Shown: positions 7,353 through 13,630 of the stretch, in pieces
Layout of the letters: every line of letters starts with the position of its first letter
Position numbering within the stretch: the stretch's first letter is position 1
From: an uncultured Ruminococcus sp.
Lineage (GTDB): Bacteria > Bacillota > Clostridia > Oscillospirales > Acutalibacteraceae
Length of the DNA: 16,739 bases
NCBI GenBank assembly: GCA_902773035.1
Contig: CACYDB010000006.1
Location: 1-16,739 of the forward strand
Reading direction: 5' to 3'
Translations under genes and position numbers: made by a program
The notes under the pieces: generated by a model
Database searches by the model: none
The model's input: only the letters and a program-made list of their open reading frames with translations
What the model was told of the DNA's origin: nothing

Positions 7353-7691
7353 TTGGAAAAGAATATGGAAATCTCCCTGCTTTTTGATTTTTACGGTCAG
7401 CTGTTGACCGAACAGCAGGCTCAGGCGGTTTCATTATATTATAACGACGATTTCTCTCTATCTGAGATCGCAGCCCGTATGGGTATAACCCGTCAGGGCG
7501 TGCGCGACTCTATCAAGCGCGCCGAGGCTCAGCTTTTTACCTTTGAGGAAAAGCTCGGACTTATGGAGAGGTTCCGCGTTACCGAGCGCGGACTGACCGA
7601 GATCGAGAGCCTCGCCCAAAAGCTGAAGGAGAATTACGACCCTAAAATCGCGGATGAAATTTTAAAAACCGCGAAATCTTTACACGAATAG
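7353..7691 (+). CDS. ylxM: YlxM family putative DNA-binding protein
   Basis: YlxM/p13-like helix-turn-helix protein found next to ffh across Firmicutes. Its exact role, possibly linked to the SRP pathway, is not well defined. The 112-residue product opens with a hydrophobic ISLLFDFYGQLLTEQQ segment, followed by YYNDDFSLSEIAARMGITRQ and GVRDSIKRAE, a sigma-region-4-like HTH at about residues 30-58, and then a charged helical C-terminus. The start is TTG at 7353, supported by GGAG six bases upstream (7343-7346); the in-frame ATG at 7365 is too far from that site. It is the first gene after the perfect promoter and ends 10 bases before ffh. Confidence 0.92.
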   Translation: MEKNMEISLLFDFYGQLLTEQQAQAVSLYYNDDFSLSEIAARMGITRQGVRDSIKRAEAQLFTFEEKLGLMERFRVTERGLTEIESLAQKLKENYDPKIADEILKTAKSLHE

Positions 7692-7701
7692 AGGTGGCGT
7701 T

Positions 7702-9066
7702 ATGGCATTTGAAGGACTTTCAGATAAGCTCTCGGGTGCGTTTAAGCGCCTGAAAAGTAAAGGCAAGCTGACAGAGGACGACGTCAGAGAAGCCATGCGC
7801 GAGGTCAGACTCGCGCTTCTCGAGGCTGACGTTAACTACAAGATTGCCAAGGATTTCACAAAAAAGGTTACCGAACGCGCCATAGGCTCCGACGTTATGG
7901 AGAGTCTTACTCCCGCGCAGATGGTAATTAAAATAGTAGACGAGGAGCTCACAGCTCTTATGGGCTCCGAGACGGCGAGAATCGAGTTCTCCTCAAAGCC
8001 GCCCACGATTATTATGATGTGCGGTCTTCAGGGCTCGGGTAAAACGACCCACAGCGGTAAGCTTGCCAAGATGCTCAAAAAGCAGAACCATCGTCCGCTT
8101 CTCGTAGCCTGCGACGTTTATCGTCCCGCGGCTATCGAACAGCTCAAGGTTGTCGGCGGTAAGGCGGAGGTTCCTGTCTTTGAAATGGGACAGGATAACC
8201 CCGTTAAGATCGCCAAGGAAGCCGTCAAGCACGCCAAGGACTACGGCAACGACGTCGTGATCCTCGATACAGCGGGCCGACTCCACATCGACCAGGAGCT
8301 TATGGACGAGCTCAAAAACCTCAAGGCTGAGGTCAATCCCGACGAGATCCTCCTTGTTATCGACTCGATGACAGGTCAGGACGCCGTAAACGTAGCCAAG
8401 AGCTTTAACGAGCTGCTCGAGATCTCGGGCGTTATCATCACAAAGCTCGACGGCGATACACGAGGCGGCGCGGCGCTTTCGGTCAAGGCTGTTACAGGCT
8501 GTCCGATCAAATTCGCGGGTACGGGCGAAAAGCTCGAGGATATCGAGCAGTTCCACCCCGACCGTATGGCGAGCCGTATTCTCGGAATGGGCGACGTGCT
8601 TACCCTTATCGAGCAGGCTGAGGAAAAGCTTGACGAGGAAAAGGCTGAGCAGGTAGCCAAGAAGATGATGCAGAACAAGATGGACTTCAACGACCTGCTT
8701 GACCAGTTCAGACAGATCAAGACGATGGGTCCGTTAAAGGGTATCCTCGCGAAAATTCCCGGACTCGGCAACAAGCTTGACGACGTTGATATCGACGAGA
8801 GAGCTCTCGACTGGACGGAGGCTATCATTCTCTCAATGACTCCCGCTGAAAGAGCTAAGCCCGACCTTATCAACCCAAGCCGCAAGCGCAGGATCGCGGC
8901 GGGCTCGGGAAGAAGCGTTGAGGAGGTCAACCGTCTGCTCAAGCAGCTGCGCGATATGCAGAAGATGATGCGTCAGTTCGGCGGCAAGGGTAAGAAAAGA
9001 CGCGGAATGCGTATGCCGGGTATGCCCGGAATGCCCGGAGGTATGAACGGCGGAATGCCGTTCTGA
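7702..9066 (+). CDS. ffh: Signal recognition particle protein Ffh (SRP54)
   Basis: GTPase subunit of the bacterial SRP. It binds 4.5S/6S SRP RNA and signal sequences and targets nascent membrane proteins to FtsY. The 454-residue protein has the N domain (1-95), then the G domain with GLQGSGKT (108-115), the CDVYRPAA segment (137-144), DTAGR (189-193) and TKLDGDTRGG (247-256). The methionine-rich M domain (about 300-430) includes the RNA-binding PSRKRRIAAGSGRSVEEVN helix-loop. The C-terminal tail is a Met/Pro/Gly repeat (GMRMPGMPGMPGGMNGGMPF), common in Firmicutes Ffh. The ribosome binding site GAGGTG precedes the ATG. It is co-transcribed with ylxM. Confidence 0.98.
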   Translation: MAFEGLSDKLSGAFKRLKSKGKLTEDDVREAMREVRLALLEADVNYKIAKDFTKKVTERAIGSDVMESLTPAQMVIKIVDEELTALMGSETARIEFSSKPPTIIMMCGLQGSGKTTHSGKLAKMLKKQNHRPLLVACDVYRPAAIEQLKVVGGKAEVPVFEMGQDNPVKIAKEAVKHAKDYGNDVVILDTAGRLHIDQELMDELKNLKAEVNPDEILLVIDSMTGQDAVNVAKSFNELLEISGVIITKLDGDTRGGAALSVKAVTGCPIKFAGTGEKLEDIEQFHPDRMASRILGMGDVLTLIEQAEEKLDEEKAEQVAKKMMQNKMDFNDLLDQFRQIKTMGPLKGILAKIPGLGNKLDDVDIDERALDWTEAIILSMTPAERAKPDLINPSRKRRIAAGSGRSVEEVNRLLKQLRDMQKMMRQFGGKGKKRRGMRMPGMPGMPGGMNGGMPF

Positions 9067-9074
9067 TATGTTTA

Positions 9075-9110
9075 TAACCAACGGTTATTAATCCAATAAC
9101 TCATTGGTTA
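9075..9110 (+). promoter_or_regulatory. Nested inverted repeat in the ffh-rpsP gap
   Basis: TAACCAA (9075-9081) pairs with TTGGTTA (9104-9110), and inside it GTTATT (9084-9089) pairs with AATAAC (9095-9100) around a 5-base loop, separated by a 2x3 internal loop. No T tract follows, so it does not look like a terminator. It lies 35 bases before the rpsP start. It could be an mRNA processing or stability element, or a binding site. A lone TATAAT (9114-9119) follows without a recognisable -35. Confidence 0.5.
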
Positions 9111-9145
9111 ATATATAATTTATTAACTATACGGAGGTGAAAACA

Positions 9146-9391
9146 ATGGCAGTTAAAATCAGACTCAGAAGAATGGGCGCCAAGAAGGCTCCTTTCTACC
9201 GCGTAGTAGTAGCTGATTCCAGATACCCGCGCGACGGTCGTTTTATCGAGGAGATCGGTACTTACGATATCCTTAAAAAGCCCTCAGAGTTCAAGGTTGA
9301 CGGTGAGGCGGTTAAGAAGTGGATCGCTAACGGCGCTCAGCCGACAGATACAGTCAAGGCGCTTCTTAAGAAGAACGGCTATATCGACTAA
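9146..9391 (+). CDS. rpsP: 30S ribosomal protein S16
   Basis: Small-subunit ribosomal protein that helps 30S assembly. The 81-residue sequence begins MAVKIRLRRMGAKKAPFYRV, followed by VVADSRYPRDGRFIEEIGTYD, the hallmark S16 pattern, and ends with a short Lys-rich tail typical of Firmicutes. The ATG at 9146 is chosen because GGAGG (9133-9137) lies 8 bases upstream and homologs start MAVKIR; an in-frame GTG nine bases earlier overlaps that ribosome binding site. It sits between ffh and khpA as expected. Confidence 0.98.
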   Translation: MAVKIRLRRMGAKKAPFYRVVVADSRYPRDGRFIEEIGTYDILKKPSEFKVDGEAVKKWIANGAQPTDTVKALLKKNGYID

Positions 9392-9452
9392 CGTTTTTCT
9401 TTGATAAACGTTTATATTATTAGGTAATTTTATACCGGAAAGGATCAAAACC

Positions 9453-9686
9453 ATGGTTGAATTATTGACAATCATCGCTAAGGGTCTTGTTGAGGCTCCC
9501 GACGCGGTTAACGTAACAGCTGACGCTCCCGACGAGGAAGGCGTAACTGTATACCACATCCACGTTGCAGAGGACGATATGGGTCGTATCATCGGTAAGC
9601 AGGGCAGAATTGCCAAGGCTATCCGTACAATCGCCCGTTCCGCCGCTGTAAGAACAGAGCAGAAGGTTATGGTTGAAATCGACTGA
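9453..9686 (+). CDS. khpA: KH domain RNA-binding protein KhpA (YlqC)
   Basis: Small KH-domain RNA-binding protein. In other Gram-positives it partners with KhpB/Jag and influences cell elongation and RNA metabolism. The 77 residues are essentially one KH fold, with the conserved MGRIIGKQGRIAKAIRTI segment holding the GxxG loop (Gly48-Lys-Gln-Gly51). AAAGGA precedes the ATG with suitable spacing. It follows rpsP, the conserved position for this gene, but here the next gene is not rimM: a strong terminator follows 13 bases after the stop codon. Confidence 0.95.
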   Translation: MVELLTIIAKGLVEAPDAVNVTADAPDEEGVTVYHIHVAEDDMGRIIGKQGRIAKAIRTIARSAAVRTEQKVMVEID

Positions 9687-9698
9687 TTGCCTGAAAAC

Positions 9699-9731
9699 AG
9701 ACCGATTCCGAGTGAATCGGTCTTATTTTTT
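9699..9731 (+). terminator. Intrinsic terminator ending ylxM-ffh-rpsP-khpA
   Basis: A perfect 10-base-pair stem, AGACCGATTC (9699-9708) with GAATCGGTCT (9714-9723), around loop CGAGT, then TA and six T (9726-9731). This closes the translation operon before the feo cassette. Confidence 0.93.
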
Positions 9732-9740
9732 CACACTTTA

Positions 9741-9756
9741 GTTAGTTGTAACTAAT
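9741..9756. promoter_or_regulatory. Candidate metal-regulator operator, copy 1 (upstream of feo promoter)
   Basis: GTTAG-N6-CTAAT, embedded in a perfect 7-4-7 inverted repeat TTAGTTA/TAACTAA (9738-9755). It lies 18 bases upstream of the feo -35. It shares the GTTAG-N6-CTAA core with copies at 9861 and 10384. The half-site resembles DtxR/IdeR-type operators (TTAG...CTAA). Regulator identity is inference. Confidence 0.55.
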
Positions 9757-9773
9757 TATTTTTTAAAAACCTA

Positions 9774-9801
9774 TTGACAATTGTCTGTAAAAGTGTATAA
9801 T
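9774..9801 (+). promoter_or_regulatory. Sigma-A promoter of the feo operon
   Basis: TTGACA (9774-9779), a 16-base spacer, TATAAT (9796-9801). Both hexamers are perfect. The predicted start is near 9808, giving a leader of about 90 bases before feoA that contains a hairpin and a candidate operator. Confidence 0.87.
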
Positions 9802-9826
9802 AATAGTACGTTATAAAATTAACAAT

Positions 9827-9848
9827 TTCGGGTATGTCCCGAATTTTT
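9827..9848 (+). terminator. Terminator-like hairpin in the feo leader
   Basis: TTCGGG (9827-9832) pairs with CCCGAA (9838-9843) around loop TATGT, followed directly by five T (9844-9848). It starts only about 20 bases after the predicted transcription start. It may be an attenuator or a stability element; the 6-bp stem makes strong termination uncertain. Confidence 0.5.
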
Positions 9849-9860
9849 ATAACCCTATGA

Positions 9861-9876
9861 GTTAGCAAAGCCTAAC
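9861..9876. promoter_or_regulatory. Candidate metal-regulator operator, copy 2 (feo leader)
   Basis: GTTAG-N6-CTAAC; with flanking bases it is the perfect 6-6-6 inverted repeat AGTTAG/CTAACT (9860-9877). It lies in the 5' untranslated region of feoA, just ahead of its ribosome binding site, a position suited to a roadblock repressor. It matches the copies at 9741 and 10384. Confidence 0.6.
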
Positions 9877-9896
9877 TAAACTTGGAGAGTGTAATT

Positions 9897-10109
9897 ATGA
9901 TGCCCTTAATGCTTGCCGATACAGGCGAAGTTAATATAATCAAAAAGGTCGGAGGAAGTCCCGAGGTGAAAAAGCACCTCGAGAACCTCGGATTTGTCGC
10001 GGGCGGCGAGGTCAGTGTGATTTCGCGCATAGGCGGCAACGTTATCGTCAACGTCAAGGGCGCGCGAATAGCCATAAGCGAGGAAATGTCCCGCAGGATC
10101 ATGGTTTAG
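9897..10109 (+). CDS. feoA: FeoA family ferrous iron transport protein (first copy)
   Basis: FeoA is a small SH3-like cytoplasmic protein needed for, or modulating, ferrous iron uptake through FeoB. The 70-residue product begins MMPLMLADTGEV and has the typical IIKKVGGSPEVKKHLENLGF segment followed by GGEVSVISRIGGNVIV and AISEEMSRRI at the end. The ATG at 9897 is chosen: GGAGAG lies six bases before it, and a TTG at 9882 overlaps that site and gives an atypical N-terminus. A second ATG follows immediately. It is the first gene of the feo operon, 13 bases before a second, distinct FeoA; the two are divergent in sequence rather than a recent duplication. Confidence 0.93.
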   Translation: MMPLMLADTGEVNIIKKVGGSPEVKKHLENLGFVAGGEVSVISRIGGNVIVNVKGARIAISEEMSRRIMV

Positions 10110-10122
10110 AAAGGAGAAGTGT

Positions 10123-10344
10123 ATGAAAACCTTAAGAGACGCTAAAATCGGCGAGACCGTCAAGGTCACCAAGCTCAACGGTCAGGGCGCCGTAAAGCGC
10201 AGGATTATGGATATGGGAATTACCAAGGGCGTAGAAATCAAGGTACGCAAGGTAGCTCCTCTCGGCGATCCGATCGAGATCACGGTCAGAGGCTATGAGC
10301 TCTCGCTCAGAAAAGCCGACGCTGAGATGATCGAAGTAGAATAA
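10123..10344 (+). CDS. feoA: FeoA family ferrous iron transport protein (second copy)
   Basis: A second 73-residue FeoA protein with the canonical pattern LRDAKIGETVKVTKLNG, AVKRRIMDMGITKGVEIKV, APLGDPIEITVRGYELSLRK and EMIEVE. The RRxMDMG and GDPIExxxRGYxLSLRxxDA motifs make this the more typical of the two FeoA proteins. GGAG lies about 8 bases before the ATG. Tandem FeoA genes ahead of feoB are common in Clostridia. The stop codon is followed directly by a hairpin and T tract, then a copy of the palindromic operator, so feoB dosage may be set separately from feoA. Confidence 0.95.
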   Translation: MKTLRDAKIGETVKVTKLNGQGAVKRRIMDMGITKGVEIKVRKVAPLGDPIEITVRGYELSLRKADAEMIEVE

Positions 10345-10346
10345 GC

Positions 10347-10374
10347 GCGTAATTTATATTACGCACTATTTTTT
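10347..10374 (+). terminator. Hairpin plus T tract between feoA and feoB
   Basis: GCGTAAT (10347-10353) pairs perfectly with ATTACGC (10358-10364) around loop TTAT. A T-rich tract begins 3 bases later and ends in six T (10369-10374). The short AT-rich stem and the offset tract suggest partial termination, which would lower feoB relative to feoA. Confidence 0.45.
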
Positions 10375-10383
10375 GAATAATAG

Positions 10384-10399
10384 GTTAGATGAATCTAAC
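10384..10399. promoter_or_regulatory. Candidate metal-regulator operator, copy 3 (before feoB)
   Basis: GTTAG-N6-CTAAC, forming a perfect 7-2-7 inverted repeat GTTAGAT/ATCTAAC (10384-10399), about 20 bases before the feoB ATG. A weak promoter-like pair, TTTATA (10353-10358) and AATAAT (10376-10381) with 17 bases between, lies just upstream, so the site could control an internal feoB promoter or block readthrough. Confidence 0.55.
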
Positions 10400-10418
10400 T
10401 TACGGAAAGGAAAGTTTT

Positions 10419-12854
10419 ATGGGTATTACAATCGCGCTTGCCGGTAACCCTAACGCCGGTAAGACCACGCTTTTCAACGCGCTGACGGGCTCGAACCAGT
10501 TCGTAGGAAACTGGCCGGGCGTTACCGTTGAAAAAAAGGAGGGTAAGCTCAAGAAGCACAGCGACGTTACAGTTACCGACCTCCCCGGAATCTACTCGCT
10601 GTCACCCTACACCTTGGAGGAGGTTGTCGCGAGAAATTATCTTATTGATAACCGTCCCGACGTTATCCTCAACATAGTTGACGGAACTAACCTTGAGCGT
10701 AACCTTTACCTCACGACGCAGCTTACCGAGTTGGGTATTCCCGTCGTCGTGGCAATCAATATGATGGACGTCGTTGAGAAAAACGGCGACAAGATCCACG
10801 TTGACGAGCTGTCTCGTCAGCTCGGATGTAAAATCGTTGAAATCTCCGCCTTGAAGGGAACGGGCATTACGGAAGCCGCGGAAGCGGCTGTGAAGGCTGC
10901 CGAGGGAGCGAAAACTATTCCTCAGCACTCGTTCAGCGGAGCGGTTGAACACGCTCTCGCTCATATCGAGGAGGCGGCGCTGCACGACTTGCCCGAGGAG
11001 CAGCAGCGTTGGTACGCAATCAAAATCTTTGAGCGTGACGACAAGGTCCTCGAAAAGCTCAACATAGAGAAGAGCAAGCTTGACCACATTGAGAAGGATA
11101 TCGCCGCCGCGGAGCGTGAGCTTGACGACGATTCCGAGAGTATCATCACTAACGAGAGATACGTCTACATAGCCTCTATCATCAAGGGCTGTTACAAAAA
11201 GCAAAGTCAGGGCAAGCTTACCGTATCCGACAAAATCGACAAGGTCGTTACAAACCGTATCCTAGCCCTGCCGATCTTTGCCTTGATTATGATCATCGTT
11301 TACTATGTTTCGGTAACGACCGTAGGAACGGTACTGACCGACTGGATGAACGACGGCGTATTCGGTGACGAGGGCTGGAGACTGTTCCAGAGCGGACAGG
11401 TAGAGTACGACGAGGCTACAGACAAGTGGGCTGATGAAAAAGTCTTTAACAACGACGAGCTCGCGAAGCTTCTCGCGTCTGCCGCCGAGGATAAAAATAT
11501 CAAGGGCGCGTCCGATCTTGCCGACGCTTATAACGAGAAGGACTACGGCGCGTTTGAGGAAGCCTACGGCTCCTATCACGACGAGTTCTATCAGGGCGAG
11601 GAAAACAAGAAAATCAAGGTATATGATATTGACCAATATCTGCCGCTCAACGAGGACGGAGAGATAGACAATCCCGTTGATGAAAGCGAATACGGTATCT
11701 GGATCCCGAGTATTCCTAAGCTCGTCTCGGACGGTCTTGAGGCGATCAACTGCGCCGACTGGCTGCAGGGACTTGTGCTTGACGGTATTGTAGGCGGCGT
11801 AGGCGCGGTACTCGGCTTTGTGCCTCAGATCCTCGTACTGTTCCTGTTCCTCGCGTTCCTGGAGGCGTGCGGATATATGGCGCGTATCGCCTTTGTAATG
11901 GACAGGATCTTCAGAAAATTCGGACTTTCGGGCAAGAGCTTTATCCCGATGCTTATCGGCACGGGCTGCGGCGTTCCCGGAATTATGGCCTCGCGAACGA
12001 TTGAAAATGAGCGTGACCGCCGTATGACAATCATGACGACGACGTTTATTCCCTGCGGCGCTAAGCTTCCGATTATCGCTATGATTTCCACAGCGCTGTT
12101 TGACGGCGCGTGGTGGGTAGCTCCGAGCGCCTACTTTATGGGAATGGCGGCAATCGTTATTTCGGGTATTATGCTCAAAAAGACAAGAATGTTCGCGGGT
12201 GATCCCGCTCCGTTTGTGATGGAGCTCCCCGCTTACCATATGCCGACTGTTGTAAATCTCCTCCGCTCAATGTGGGAGAGAGGCTGGAGCTTCATCAAGA
12301 AGGCGGGTACGATCATCCTGCTCGCGTCAATCGTTATCTGGGCGGGCTCGCACTTCGGATGGTTCGGAACCTCCTTCGGCTACAATGCCGATTTACCGCT
12401 TGAGAACAGTATTCTCGGCGCTATCGGCAACGCGCTCCAGTGGATATTCGCGCCCCTCGGTTTTGCGGACATCAAAGCGACTATCGCTACGATTATGGGA
12501 CTTGTCGCCAAGGAAGAGGTTGTCGGCGTATTCGGCGTGCTCGACTTCGCGTCGCTCACACAGCTCGCGGCTTACAGCTTCCTCGCGTTCAACCTCCTCT
12601 GCGCTCCGTGCTTCGCGGCTATCGGCGCTATCAGGAGAGAGATGAACTCGGCGAAGTGGACAGCGTTCGCAATAGCTTATCAGTGTGTACTGGCTTACTG
12701 CGTATCGCTTGTGATCTATCAGGTAGGCTCGGTATTTACGGGCAATCTCAACATCATAGGTCTGATTTTCGCGGTCGCGATCGTCGCGTTTATGGTTTAT
12801 ATGCTCGTAAGACCTTACAAGGAGGCTGACCGCCTCAGCGTTAAATTAAAGTAA
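10419..12854 (+). CDS. feoB: Ferrous iron transport protein FeoB with a long acidic insertion
   Basis: FeoB is a polytopic ferrous iron transporter with a cytoplasmic GTPase. The 811 residues show the G domain first: GNPNAGKT (9-16), DLPG (54-57), NMMD (114-117), SALKG (143-147). A helical GDI-like spacer follows to about 270, then membrane segments from about 285. The gate motifs GTGCGVPG (about 514-521) and APCFAAIGA (about 728-736) with their cysteines are intact. Between the first membrane segment and the next hydrophobic stretch lies an unusual region of about 118 residues (roughly 308-425) with about 33 Asp/Glu and 10 Lys/Arg, rich in Tyr and Trp. It is predicted outside the membrane. 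The ATG at 10419 is preferred over an in-frame ATG at 10389, because AAAGGA (10406-10411) is 7 bases upstream and the G1 strand follows directly. Confidence 0.97.
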   Translation: MGITIALAGNPNAGKTTLFNALTGSNQFVGNWPGVTVEKKEGKLKKHSDVTVTDLPGIYSLSPYTLEEVVARNYLIDNRPDVILNIVDGTNLERNLYLTTQLTELGIPVVVAINMMDVVEKNGDKIHVDELSRQLGCKIVEISALKGTGITEAAEAAVKAAEGAKTIPQHSFSGAVEHALAHIEEAALHDLPEEQQRWYAIKIFERDDKVLEKLNIEKSKLDHIEKDIAAAERELDDDSESIITNERYVYIASIIKGCYKKQSQGKLTVSDKIDKVVTNRILALPIFALIMIIVYYVSVTTVGTVLTDWMNDGVFGDEGWRLFQSGQVEYDEATDKWADEKVFNNDELAKLLASAAEDKNIKGASDLADAYNEKDYGAFEEAYGSYHDEFYQGEENKKIKVYDIDQYLPLNEDGEIDNPVDESEYGIWIPSIPKLVSDGLEAINCADWLQGLVLDGIVGGVGAVLGFVPQILVLFLFLAFLEACGYMARIAFVMDRIFRKFGLSGKSFIPMLIGTGCGVPGIMASRTIENERDRRMTIMTTTFIPCGAKLPIIAMISTALFDGAWWVAPSAYFMGMAAIVISGIMLKKTRMFAGDPAPFVMELPAYHMPTVVNLLRSMWERGWSFIKKAGTIILLASIVIWAGSHFGWFGTSFGYNADLPLENSILGAIGNALQWIFAPLGFADIKATIATIMGLVAKEEVVGVFGVLDFASLTQLAAYSFLAFNLLCAPCFAAIGAIRREMNSAKWTAFAIAYQCVLAYCVSLVIYQVGSVFTGNLNIIGLIFAVAIVAFMVYMLVRPYKEADRLSVKLK

Positions 12855-12864
12855 AGGAGAAATT

Positions 12865-13026
12865 ATGGACTGGCTGATTCAGAATATCGGTACAATTATC
12901 ATCGCGGTGATCGTGTTCGGCGTCGCCGGTCTGATAATTGCCAAATATTTCAGAGATAAAAAGAAGGGTAAGTCAACCTGCTCTTGCGGCTGCGCTGACT
13001 GCCCGATGAAAAATAAATGTCACTGA
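12865..13026 (+). CDS. FeoB-associated Cys-rich membrane protein, 53 aa
   Basis: Small single-pass membrane protein typical of the position after feoB in Clostridia (the FeoB-associated Cys-rich family); proposed to assist iron uptake, with no defined mechanism. The sequence starts MDWLIQNIGT and has one hydrophobic helix (about residues 8-26). A basic stretch RDKKKGK follows, then a cytoplasmic-side tail with five cysteines and a terminal His: CSCGCADCPMKNKCH. The Cys/His tail could bind Fe(II) or a cluster near the FeoB exit. AAAGGAGA precedes the ATG, and the gene starts 10 bases after feoB. Too short for routine gene callers, but position, ribosome binding site and composition agree. Confidence 0.9.
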   Translation: MDWLIQNIGTIIIAVIVFGVAGLIIAKYFRDKKKGKSTCSCGCADCPMKNKCH

Positions 13027-13042
13027 TCCCCTTATGCAAACG

Positions 13043-13080
13043 AAAAGTAAACGACCGCTTCGGCGGTCTTTACTTTTTTT
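13043..13080 (+). terminator. Intrinsic terminator ending the feo operon
   Basis: The outer stem AAAGTAAA (13044-13051) with TTTACTTT (13069-13076) and the inner stem GACCGC (13053-13058) with GCGGTC (13063-13068) enclose a stable TTCG tetraloop, with one bulged C; the T run extends to 13080. Its 3' arm overlaps the -35 of the rimM promoter. Confidence 0.9.
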
Positions 13081-13097
13081 GTGTATTCTGTTACAAT
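13069..13097 (+). promoter_or_regulatory. Extended -10 promoter for rimM-trmD
   Basis: TTTACT (13069-13074), a 17-base spacer, TACAAT (13092-13097) preceded by TGT (extended -10). The predicted start is near 13104, only about 10 bases before the rimM ATG, and the -35 lies in the terminator arm. The match is moderate, but some promoter is required because the feo terminator lies directly upstream. Confidence 0.6.
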
Positions 13098-13114
13098 AGC
13101 GATTGGTGATACAT

Positions 13115-13630
13115 ATGAAAAAGCAATTTCTGGAGGCGGGTAAAATCGTCGGCACTCACGGCGTCCGCGGAGAGCTAAGGATCGACCCCTGGTGCGATTC
13201 TCCCGCTTTTCTTTCAAAATTCAAAACCTTATATTTTGACGAGGGCAGGGAGGCTGTCAGGGTTTCCTGCCGTCCTCACAAGAATATCGTTCTCGCGAAG
13301 CTTGACGGTGTGGACTCGATCGACTCCGCGGAGCTTCTGCGCGGAAAAATAATCTACATCAACCGCGACGACGTTAAGCTCCCCAAGGGCAAGAATTTCA
13401 TTCAGGATCTGATCGGCTGCCGAGTGCTTGACGCCGACGATAATTCCGTTGAGTACGGCGTTATCAAGGATGTGTTCAAGACGGGCGCGAATGATGTTTA
13501 TACCGTTGAGAGCGGCGACGGGAAGGAGTACCTTGTTCCCGTTATCGACAGCGTTATCGTTGAGAGAAATGTTGACGAGGGCTATGTTCTGCTCAGGAAG
13601 TTAGAGGGATTGTTTGACGATGAAGCTTGA
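13115..13630 (+). CDS. rimM: 16S rRNA processing/ribosome maturation factor RimM
   Basis: RimM binds S19 and assists maturation of the 30S head. The 171-residue protein begins MKKQFLEAGKIVGTHGVRGE and continues LRIDPW, the family signature. An N-terminal RimM barrel is followed by a PRC-like domain with QDLIGCRV, YGVIKDVFKTGANDVYTV and YLVPVIDSVIVERNVDEG. The ATG at 13115 is chosen over a TTG at 13103 because the homologous N-terminus starts here; a GGTGAT element (13105-13110) precedes it. The 3' end overlaps trmD by 11 bases. It is separated from khpA, its usual neighbour, by the feo cassette. Confidence 0.96.
   Translation: MKKQFLEAGKIVGTHGVRGELRIDPWCDSPAFLSKFKTLYFDEGREAVRVSCRPHKNIVLAKLDGVDSIDSAELLRGKIIYINRDDVKLPKGKNFIQDLIGCRVLDADDNSVEYGVIKDVFKTGANDVYTVESGDGKEYLVPVIDSVIVERNVDEGYVLLRKLEGLFDDEA

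Noticed and set aside
9137..9145. GTG start for rpsP three codons upstream
   Set aside because: It overlaps the GGAGG ribosome binding site; homologs start at the ATG at 9146.
9392..9452. Repeated AAACG/CGTTT sequence after rpsP as a terminator
   Set aside because: No stable hairpin with a T tract forms; khpA follows with a normal ribosome binding site.
9802..9896. Riboswitch in the feo leader
   Set aside because: The leader is only about 90 bases with one short hairpin; it shows no conserved core of a known metal riboswitch.
11262..12239. Open frame of 325 codons on the minus strand inside feoB
   Set aside because: Antisense to conserved FeoB membrane segments; Arg/His-rich nonsense composition and no start signals.
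9687..13114. feo region as a recent mobile element
   Set aside because: No integrase, transposase, flanking repeats or tRNA, and base and codon use look like the neighbours; an old rearrangement is more likely.
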